In this document: positions 15,315-21,190 of the stretch, piece after piece
Position numbering within the stretch: position 1 is the stretch's first letter
Layout: the number at the start of each line of letters is the position of its first letter
Assembly (NCBI GenBank): GCA_002483285.1
Contig: DLHP01000005.1
Coordinates: 1 to 31,108 of the forward strand
From: Flavobacterium sp. UBA7665
Lineage (GTDB): Bacteria > Bacteroidota > Bacteroidia > Flavobacteriales > Flavobacteriaceae
Length of the DNA: 31,108 nucleotides
Direction: 5' to 3'
Made by a program: the position numbers and the translations under genes
The notes under the pieces: generated by a model
Databases searched by the model: none
Told to the model about the DNA's origin: nothing
Seen by the model: only the letters and a program-made list of their open reading frames with translations

Positions 15315-16568
15315 TCAGTTGATAATGTCTTCTGAACTCGCGATGCCACGTCCAATTATCCTAAAATAACGCTGGTTGTTTTCCTTGTAGTATACAAGGG
15401 TAAAATAATCATTCACGGTTTGGTAGAAGTTGCCATCGATAGCGTTTTCATTGTCGACTTTGCCCGCTTTATCGGCGATGACGTACTGGTAATTGGTAAA
15501 ACCCTGTTTGATCATAATGGCTTTTTCAAATACGCCTTTTTCGCTGTTGAAATCCATCTTATATTCTGGCGTGAGCGCAAAATTGTTGAACATACCGTTC
15601 ACGTAGATGTCGCCTTTACCGTAATAAGCCGGTGCGGATAGCGTAAAAAACACCCAAGCGTAATCGGCCTCAATCTCGTTGTTTTCTGCATTGACGTTCT
15701 TGATAATGAAATTCCCGTTGATGTCTGGATTGTAGGTGTAAGGCACACGCGCTCGGGCATTGTCGGTATACAAATGCGCGTTGTAAATACCGCCGTTCGA
15801 ATCGATCCTGCCCACAAAATTATTCGCCGCACGAATGTCCTTATTCTCAAAATAACGAAACTCGTTGCCACCCCAAAATTGGGTCTCTGTGTCGTATTTA
15901 TAAATCAAGTCGTTGCCGATGGTGTACATGGGTTTGATGTTAGCAATGGTGTTGTTGAGTTGTCCGTTTTTAACGAGAAGTACCTTGACATTGGTAAGCG
16001 GGCTTTGAAATTGGATGTTGGCCGACTTGATAGAAAACTCTATATTCTGCTTGTAATCGATGTCCTTGACATTCCTGGCGCGCTTGACCTGCATGGGTAC
16101 GCTTACCAGTTCTTCATAAACGATGAATTTTCTTGAAAAGACCACCTCGCGGTCTTCATTGAGCACTTTCATGATATAGTTGCCTGATACGAGCAAACCC
16201 GTATTCTTGTTGGGAATAGTCAAGCGGTAATGCGAATAAATCTGTAAAGTATTGAACGAATTGGTGTATTCCTGGATGCGCAAATCGTCAAAGCCACGCA
16301 GGTATTCGTTGCGCGAGAGCTGCGAGGGTTTCCAGTCGTAGTCGCAGTGCACAAATTGATAATAGTAGTTGGCCTCGTTCCCGAACAAATCGTCAAACTG
16401 CAACTGGAATGCGTCACCAAGTCTAAAAATCGGGACTATGTTCTGGCCGTTTTGGGCAAAAGTTATCGTGCGGATGTTGTAGGGCGGAAGCACTTCTGTC
16501 TGGACTTGTGCCTGGGCAGAAACAAAGACAAGAAGCAATAGCAATCTAAAGATAAACGAGTTTCGCAT
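15315..16568 (-). CDS. Type IX secretion system plug protein (DUF5103 family)
   Basis: This 417-residue periplasmic protein has a signal peptide (about 1-21, MRNSFIFRLLLLLVFVSAQA). The mature part is the DUF5103 fold, now named T9SS plug: an N-terminal beta-sandwich with YYYQFVHCDYDW, LSRNEYLRGF, and a central block ending in DINGNFIIKN. It ends with a carbohydrate-binding-like segment around YGKGDIYVNGMFNNF. In Flavobacterium johnsoniae the plug protein closes the periplasmic face of the SprA translocon barrel when no cargo is engaged. The assignment rests on family resemblance, with no other T9SS component next to it. It lies 72 nt downstream of the methyltransferase gene on the same strand. 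A T9SS cargo is encoded at 5469-7076. Confidence 0.85.
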   Translation of the reverse strand: MRNSFIFRLLLLLVFVSAQAQVQTEVLPPYNIRTITFAQNGQNIVPIFRLGDAFQLQFDDLFGNEANYYYQFVHCDYDWKPSQLSRNEYLRGFDDLRIQEYTNSFNTLQIYSHYRLTIPNKNTGLLVSGNYIMKVLNEDREVVFSRKFIVYEELVSVPMQVKRARNVKDIDYKQNIEFSIKSANIQFQSPLTNVKVLLVKNGQLNNTIANIKPMYTIGNDLIYKYDTETQFWGGNEFRYFENKDIRAANNFVGRIDSNGGIYNAHLYTDNARARVPYTYNPDINGNFIIKNVNAENNEIEADYAWVFFTLSAPAYYGKGDIYVNGMFNNFALTPEYKMDFNSEKGVFEKAIMIKQGFTNYQYVIADKAGKVDNENAIDGNFYQTVNDYFTLVYYKENNQRYFRIIGRGIASSEDIIN

Positions 16569-16640
16569 AACGGGGTTGTTAGAGTCGTAAATATAACGAA
16601 TTATGTTTTACAGAAATGACTTTAACCGTTTGCGCGGATA

Positions 16641-17414
16641 TTATTTAAAGCAGACCGGGATGATTTCTCCTTTGGCAAGGCAATATTTGTCAACGAGTTC
16701 GGGCGCTATCTTAGCGGTGTAGTCTTCCTCAATTACGGTAAATCCGATGCTTCGGAGTTTGTCGAAATAATCCCGGCCATACACACGGACGTGATCGTAT
16801 TGCCCGAAAATCCTGGCGCGTTCCTTGGCGTCGGTGATCGTGTCATCCGAGAACGTGACCGCGCGGGACAAATCCTGCGGAATCTGGAAAATCCCCATTC
16901 CGCCGGGTTTTAATACCCGATACAGTTCCTCCATCGCTTTGGTGTCGTCTGGAATATGTTCGAGGACATGGTTGCACAGGATGACATCGTAAGTGTTGTC
17001 ATCGAAAGGCAAATTGCAAATATCGGCTTTGACATCGGCGAGCGGTGAAAACAAATCGGTGGTGGTATAATCGAGGTTTTTCTGGTTGCGGAACAATTGA
17101 TAGAACGCTTGTTCGGGGGCAAAATGCAACACTTTTTTGGGCGCGGTAAAAAAATCAGTTTCGTTTTTGAGATACAACCATAGCAAACGGTGCCTTTCGA
17201 GCGAAAGCGTACTCGGCGACAACACGTTGTTGCGTTGTGTCCCATAACCATACGGCAAGAACATCCTGAAGCTTTTGCCATCGATTGGGTCGGTGAATTT
17301 GTCACCTTTGAGCAACATCGCTAAAATAGGTCGCGCGACATAACTCAGCCGAATTAGGATTGGACGTGGGATTGTATTGAGGATAAATTTAAACACAGAT
17401 TTCACAGATTCCAC
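16641..17414 (-). CDS. Class I SAM-dependent methyltransferase; start codon lies within a repeat arm
   Basis: A 257-residue (or slightly shorter) Methyltransf_11-like enzyme. The Rossmann core shows VLHFAPEQAFY (motif I region), the acidic strand DYTTTDLF, DICNLPFDDNTYDVILCNHVLEHI and LKPGGMGIFQIP. The substrate is unknown. No ATG serves as start: the first codons (ESVKSV) are encoded by the left arm of family 1 repeat copy B, whose CTGTG words offer GTG codons at 17414, 17405 and 17396. Conserved-looking sequence begins only at FKFILNTIPRP. I list the most upstream GTG, but any of the three is possible, and the repeat may have displaced an older start. The GxxExxY gene ends 8 nt upstream, so the two could share a transcript. 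Confidence 0.8.
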   Translation of the reverse strand: MESVKSVFKFILNTIPRPILIRLSYVARPILAMLLKGDKFTDPIDGKSFRMFLPYGYGTQRNNVLSPSTLSLERHRLLWLYLKNETDFFTAPKKVLHFAPEQAFYQLFRNQKNLDYTTTDLFSPLADVKADICNLPFDDNTYDVILCNHVLEHIPDDTKAMEELYRVLKPGGMGIFQIPQDLSRAVTFSDDTITDAKERARIFGQYDHVRVYGRDYFDKLRSIGFTVIEEDYTAKIAPELVDKYCLAKGEIIPVCFK

Positions 17415-17857
17415 AAATTTGATTATAAGATGACCCTTTTATATTTTAAACTGTTTTCGCCGAAATTAATGAGTAAACCAATCTTGTTCTTTGAAGCGGC
17501 GAGATAGTTGAGCGTTTGTTTGATTTCGTTAGATGATAATTGTTGAATGGCTTTGATCTCTAATATAATTTTATCATAGAGAACGAAATCCGAGAAATAA
17601 TAATGAGGCAGGATGATTTCTTTATAAGCGATATCGAATTTTTTCTCTCTTTCGAACGGAATGGCACTTTTTCGAAACTCATATTCCAGAGCATCTCCAT
17701 AGATTATTTCACTATGGCCTCTCCCAAGGATTTTGTGAACTTCCATGCAACAACCAATTATTGCATAGGTTTCGTCTTTTAAATAAAAATCGTTCATTAA
17801 TGTGGCGTAAAAATATTTCTGTTTGGCGTAAATCTGTGTAATCCTGTAATCTGTGTT
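17392..17857 (-). mobile_element. Family 1 element, copy B, loaded with a GxxExxY gene (putative REPtron-like element)
   Basis: The left arm (17392-17420) and right arm (17830-17857) are the same AACACAGATT-type inverted arms as copies A and C and pair with each other with a few mismatches and one gap. Here the loop is about 410 bp and holds one complete gene, the GxxExxY protein. On the gene's upstream side there is a 9-nt direct repeat TGGCGTAAA (17803-17811 and 17824-17832, plus strand). The outer right end overlaps the map stop codon, and the left arm encodes the start of the methyltransferase. Mobility is inferred from copy structure, not demonstrated. Confidence 0.6.
17423..17797 (-). 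CDS. GxxExxY protein (PD-(D/E)XK nuclease-like)
   Basis: A 124-residue protein of the GxxExxY family (PDDEXK_3). The name-giving motif is G27-H-S-E30-I-I-Y33. The nuclease-like core follows as D70 in YFSDFVL, then E80-I-K82 in ILEIKA, giving the D...ExK signature, and Q94 in a downstream helix. The family is small, of unknown function, and often multi-copy in environmental bacteria; nuclease activity is inferred from the fold. The full family length is present and nothing looks broken. The gene sits exactly between two inverted family 1 repeat arms, the only gene in the window so enclosed. It starts at ATG 17797 and ends 8 nt before the methyltransferase start. It may act on, or spread with, the repeat. 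Confidence 0.9.
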   Translation of the reverse strand: MNDFYLKDETYAIIGCCMEVHKILGRGHSEIIYGDALEYEFRKSAIPFEREKKFDIAYKEIILPHYYFSDFVLYDKIILEIKAIQQLSSNEIKQTLNYLAASKNKIGLLINFGENSLKYKRVIL

Positions 17858-18674
17858 AAACTTTCAAAGGCACTTTCCTAAACTCATTTTCCTCATCGCT
17901 CTCAATACCCAACGCCTTATAAATGTAAGCGAAAGTCGAAAGCAATTCGGGTTTGCCATCTACCAAAGCCACATCGTGTTCAAAGTGCGCAGAAGGTTTG
18001 CCATCAGCGGTAAGGATGGTCCAGCCGTCTTTTAATTGTTTGATGTTGCGCGTACCCATATTGATCATCGGTTCAATCGCCACAACCATACCTTCTACAA
18101 ACAATTTGCCGCGGCCGCGTTTGCCGTAGTTGGGCATTTCGGGGTCTTCGTGCATTTTTTGTCCGAGGCCATGCCCGACGAGTTCACGAACCACACCATA
18201 ACCGCGTTCTTCGGTGTATTTCTGGATGGCGCTGCCCACATCCTCTACGCGGTTGCCAATCTTGAATTCACGGATGCCAACATACAATGATTCTTTGGTG
18301 ACCTGTAGCAGTTTTCTGGTTTCGGGTGCCACTTCGCCAATTTCAAAAGAGTAGGCGTGGTCGCCGTGGTAGCCGTTTTTGAATGCGCCGCAATCTACCG
18401 AAATCACATCGCCGCTTTCGAGCGGTTTGTCGTTCGGAAGTCCGTGCACCACTTGGGCGTTCGGGCTCATGCAAAGCGAGTTCGGGAAACCGTACAATCC
18501 AAGGAAACTGGGTACTGCGCCGTGGTCGCGGATGAATTCCTCGGCGCGTTTGTCAAGGTATAAAGTAGTCACGCCGGGTTTGATTTCGCTCGCAATCATG
18601 CCCAATGTCTTGGATACGATGAGTGCGCTTTCGCGCATCAGTTCAATTTCTTCCCGTGTTTTCTGGATAATCAT
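17856..18674 (-). CDS. map: Methionine aminopeptidase type I
   Basis: Map removes the initiator methionine from new proteins whose second residue is small. The 272-residue enzyme has the pita-bread fold with every metal ligand in place: D94 (ISVDCGAF), D105 (GYHGDHAY), H168 (LVGHGLG), E201 (AIEPM) and E232 (HFEHDVAL), plus the substrate-binding H77 (QVVHGLP). I start at ATG 18674 (MIIQKTREEIELM). The open frame continues upstream to 18725 into repeat copy C, but that adds a non-family peptide. The TAA stop (17858-17856) overlaps the outer end of the repeat arm of copy B, so both flanks of this gene carry family 1 repeats. In many bacteria map sits in the ribosomal-protein gene cluster; here it does not. 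Confidence 0.96.
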   Translation of the reverse strand: MIIQKTREEIELMRESALIVSKTLGMIASEIKPGVTTLYLDKRAEEFIRDHGAVPSFLGLYGFPNSLCMSPNAQVVHGLPNDKPLESGDVISVDCGAFKNGYHGDHAYSFEIGEVAPETRKLLQVTKESLYVGIREFKIGNRVEDVGSAIQKYTEERGYGVVRELVGHGLGQKMHEDPEMPNYGKRGRGKLFVEGMVVAIEPMINMGTRNIKQLKDGWTILTADGKPSAHFEHDVALVDGKPELLSTFAYIYKALGIESDEENEFRKVPLKV

Positions 18675-18693
18675 AGCATTGGATTTGAAAGCG

Positions 18694-18701
18694 CAAAAGT
18701 A
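18694..18701 (-). promoter_or_regulatory. Probable -7 element for map
   Basis: On the minus strand TACTTTTG matches TAnnTTTG, 19 nt upstream of the map ATG. The place where a -33 element is expected (about 18720-18725) falls inside repeat copy C and shows no TTG, so the repeat may have altered this promoter. Confidence 0.45.
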
Positions 18702-18711
18702 AGAATCTTTG

Positions 18712-18781
18712 AACACAGATTGCACGGATTTTCACAGATTTTTGGCTTTCTTAATCTGTGCGAATCAGTGCAATCCGTGTT
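18712..18781. repeat. Family 1 repeat, empty copy C
   Basis: The left arm (18712-18740) and right arm (18752-18781) are imperfect inverted copies of three CACAGATT-like words, with an 11-nt loop and outer ends AACAC and GTGTT. The right outer end lies 2 nt from the stop codon of the DUF2490 gene, and the element separates that gene from map. Both arms share the substitutions GCAC and CGGATT in their outer halves, suggesting that the pairing has been kept. Confidence 0.9.
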
Positions 18782-18783
18782 AT

Positions 18784-19542
18784 TTATTTTTGATTTGTTT
18801 TACGTAAATCGAAATTGAAAATTCCCGACACGATGAATCCGTTGTTTTTCTGGAAAACATTTTTGCCGCCTACTTCGCGCCCTAGTTGTACCGTTTGATT
18901 GAGGTAACCGCCTTCGGCACGGAAATTTTTGCAGAAATTGTAGCCTACGAGTGCGCCAAAGCGGTTCTGGTCAAAAATATTCTCCCCGATGTTGCCGCCA
19001 AATCCGATGAAGATTTCATCATAAGCCGCGACATAGAGCTGCTTGTAAACCGGCAACTGCAAACGCAACATATAACGCAAGCGATTCAGGTACAAATAAC
19101 TGTCTTCCTTATCAAGACTGGCGTTCGAATACCGACCCACCCAACGCTGTTCGAGCATGAGTCGGTGGCTGATGCCGAGTTTTGAAACCTTACCCGAGAG
19201 TTGCGCCATTTCATAAATCCGATGCTCGGTAAAATCCTTGCCCATGCCATTGAGCGGGATGTCACCATACGGATAAGTTTCGGCCCACGCATAACCCACC
19301 CGAAACAGTGTCTCGTCACTGTACTTGTAGTTTAAACCGACACGTAATAAGCCTTGTTGCCATTTTTGCACATAGTCATCTCGGCGCCATTGGTATTCGG
19401 TGTGGATGGAGAAATGATCGGATACGGTAAAAGTGCCATTGTAAGCCCACCAGCCGATGTTGTTCTGGTCTGTAATCCTGCTTTGTGCCCAACCAAAAGT
19501 GGTACACAACAGTACAATCATTGCATAAAAAGTCTTCTTCAA
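18784..19542 (-). CDS. DUF2490 domain-containing outer-membrane protein
   Basis: A 252-residue protein with a signal peptide (about 1-19, ending TTFGWA) followed by an alternating amphipathic beta-strand pattern typical of a small outer-membrane barrel: EYQWRRDDYVQKWQQGLLRVGLNY, RYMLRLQLPVYKQLYVAAYDE and similar segments. The pattern matches DUF2490, a Bacteroidota-rich family of unknown function; the first strands (NNIGWWAYNGTF, FSIHTEYQWR) are the most typical. It begins 15 nt after the gpmI stop on the same strand and so is probably cotranscribed with it. A functional link to glycolysis is not evident. The stop is 2 nt from repeat copy C. Confidence 0.85.
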   Translation of the reverse strand: MKKTFYAMIVLLCTTFGWAQSRITDQNNIGWWAYNGTFTVSDHFSIHTEYQWRRDDYVQKWQQGLLRVGLNYKYSDETLFRVGYAWAETYPYGDIPLNGMGKDFTEHRIYEMAQLSGKVSKLGISHRLMLEQRWVGRYSNASLDKEDSYLYLNRLRYMLRLQLPVYKQLYVAAYDEIFIGFGGNIGENIFDQNRFGALVGYNFCKNFRAEGGYLNQTVQLGREVGGKNVFQKNNGFIVSGIFNFDLRKTNQK

Positions 19543-19557
19543 AACAAAAATATTAAT

Positions 19558-21075
19558 TTATAAAAGGGAATGTTGTGTCATCGCGGCGGGTTGCTCAATA
19601 CCCATCAAGGCCAGGATCGTCGGGGCAATATCGCCCAAAATACCATTGTGGATTTGCTTAAGTTCAGGGTCAACCAAAATAATCGGCACCGGATTGGTGG
19701 TGTGCGCCGTATTGGGGCTGCCGTCCGGGTTGACCATGGTTTCACAATTGCCGTGGTCGGCGATGACAATTGTGGTGTAACCGTTTTTGAGTGCGGCGGT
19801 AATCACTTTTTCTACGCATTTGTCTACCGCTTCACAGGCTTTGATTGCTGCTTCGAAAACGCCGGTATGGCCCACCATATCCCCATTGGCAAAGTTGAGG
19901 CAGACAAAATCGACTTCTTTTTTGTCGAGTTCGGGAACCAGCGCTTCGGCGAGTTCAAACGCACTCATTTCGGGTTGCAGGTCGTAAGTGGCCACTTTTG
20001 GCGAGTCACGCAGGATTCTGGTTTCGCCCTCAAACGGCGCCTCTTGCCCGCCCGAAAAAAAGAAAGTCACGTGCGGGTATTTCTCGGTTTCGGCGATGCG
20101 GATCTGTTTTTTGTGGTGCTTTTCGAGGACTTCACCCAAAGTTTCAGTGATGTTGTCCTTGTCAAAAATCCGGTAGATATTGTTGAACGTATCGTCATAA
20201 TTGGTCATCGTGACGTAATACAGGTTCATCTTGTGCATATTAAAATCGAGGTGATCTTTCTGCGAGAGGACTTCGGTGAGTTGGCGGCCGCGGTCGGTGC
20301 GGAAGTTGAAGAATATCACTACGTCACCTTCCTTAATCACCACTTTGGGTTCGTCATTATCATCGACCATGACCAAAGGCGGGATGAACTCGTCGGTGAC
20401 GTTTTTCGCGTAATTGGCTTGCAGACTTTCTACGGCATTTTTAGAATGTGTGCCGGTGCCGTGCACCAATAAATCATAAGCCTGTTTCACGCGTTCCCAC
20501 CGTTTGTCGCGGTCCATGGCATAATAGCGCCCAATGACCGTAGCCAGTTGTACCGAGGTGCCTTTGCAATGGTTCACGATATCGCCAATGAAGCCAGTGC
20601 CCGATTTCGGGTCAACGTCGCGCCCATCGGTAAACGCATGGATGAACACTTTCTCCAGCCCGAAATCATGCGTGGCATCGATAAGTCCTTTGAGGTGGTT
20701 GATGTGCGAATGTACGCCACCGTCGGAAACCAGCCCGAGCAAGTGTACGTCTTTGTCATATTCTTTGGCGTAATGGAACGCGTCTTCAATAGCTTTTTCC
20801 TTATTGAAACTTTTATTTTCTACGGCGAGGTTGATCTTGACCAAATCCTGATAGATGATGCGGCCGGCTCCGAGGTTCATGTGGCCAACTTCTGAGTTGC
20901 CCATCTGGCCTTCGGGCAGGCCCACGTTGAGCCCGTCGGTGCGCAGTTGCGCGTTGGGATAGTTCTTATAGAGCGAATTGATGAATGGAATGTTGGCGTT
21001 GTCTGGAGCCGAAACTTTCGGGTCGGGCGATTTTCCCCAACCGTCGAGGATCATTAGGATGACTTTTTTGTTCAT
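19558..21075 (-). CDS. gpmI: 2,3-bisphosphoglycerate-independent phosphoglycerate mutase
   Basis: GpmI interconverts 3- and 2-phosphoglycerate in glycolysis and gluconeogenesis using two metal ions (usually Mn2+) and a phosphoserine intermediate. The 505-residue protein is of standard length. D11 (MILDGWG) binds metal, S61 in MGNSEVGH is the nucleophile, and HAFTDGRDVDP, NFRTDRGRQLTE, NFANGDMVGHTG and IADHGNCETM are the other signature blocks. I start at ATG 21075 (MNKKVILMILDGWG). The frame is open to 21144, but those 23 codons are the translation of a family 4 repeat and should not be annotated as protein. It heads a two-gene unit with the DUF2490 gene. Confidence 0.97.
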   Translation of the reverse strand: MNKKVILMILDGWGKSPDPKVSAPDNANIPFINSLYKNYPNAQLRTDGLNVGLPEGQMGNSEVGHMNLGAGRIIYQDLVKINLAVENKSFNKEKAIEDAFHYAKEYDKDVHLLGLVSDGGVHSHINHLKGLIDATHDFGLEKVFIHAFTDGRDVDPKSGTGFIGDIVNHCKGTSVQLATVIGRYYAMDRDKRWERVKQAYDLLVHGTGTHSKNAVESLQANYAKNVTDEFIPPLVMVDDNDEPKVVIKEGDVVIFFNFRTDRGRQLTEVLSQKDHLDFNMHKMNLYYVTMTNYDDTFNNIYRIFDKDNITETLGEVLEKHHKKQIRIAETEKYPHVTFFFSGGQEAPFEGETRILRDSPKVATYDLQPEMSAFELAEALVPELDKKEVDFVCLNFANGDMVGHTGVFEAAIKACEAVDKCVEKVITAALKNGYTTIVIADHGNCETMVNPDGSPNTAHTTNPVPIILVDPELKQIHNGILGDIAPTILALMGIEQPAAMTQHSLL

Positions 21076-21096
21076 GGTGGTACGGATGTTTTTTTT

Positions 21097-21150
21097 AGCC
21101 CGGATGGCAGCGGCATCCTTTTGTTCCGCTTCTTTAGCGGACAAAAGATA
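21097..21150 (-). repeat. Family 4 dispersed element in the gpmI leader
   Basis: On the minus strand the element reads TATCTTTTGT, a loop with a nested CCGC/GCGG stem, then ACAAAAGGATGCCGCTGC followed by CATCCGGGC. The element at 30030-30118 has the identical TATCTTTTGT and ACAAAAGGATGCCGCTGC blocks followed by AATCC, with a different loop. The CTTTTGT/ACAAAAG arms are at 21141-21147 and 21118-21124. The element ends about 20 nt before the gpmI ATG and so forms part of its untranslated leader. Confidence 0.85.
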
Positions 21151-21190
21151 TAGCGTACAGCCGGAATAGCTTCAAATTTACAAATAACCG

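Noticed and set aside
17423..17797. GxxExxY gene as a toxin of a toxin-antitoxin pair or as a restriction enzyme
   Set aside because: No small partner gene or methyltransferase of DNA-modification type is adjacent; the neighbouring SAM enzyme is of the small-molecule/protein Methyltransf_11 kind.
18784..19542. DUF2490 gene as part of a T9SS cluster
   Set aside because: It has no CTD and no T9SS motifs; its operon partner is gpmI.
19570..20472. Open frame of 300 codons opposite gpmI
   Set aside because: Same reason: lies fully within gpmI, with no recognisable domain, start signal or promoter.
21076..21144. N-terminal extension of GpmI by 23 residues
   Set aside because: Encoded by a family 4 repeat; the family N-terminus is MNKKVILMILDGWG.
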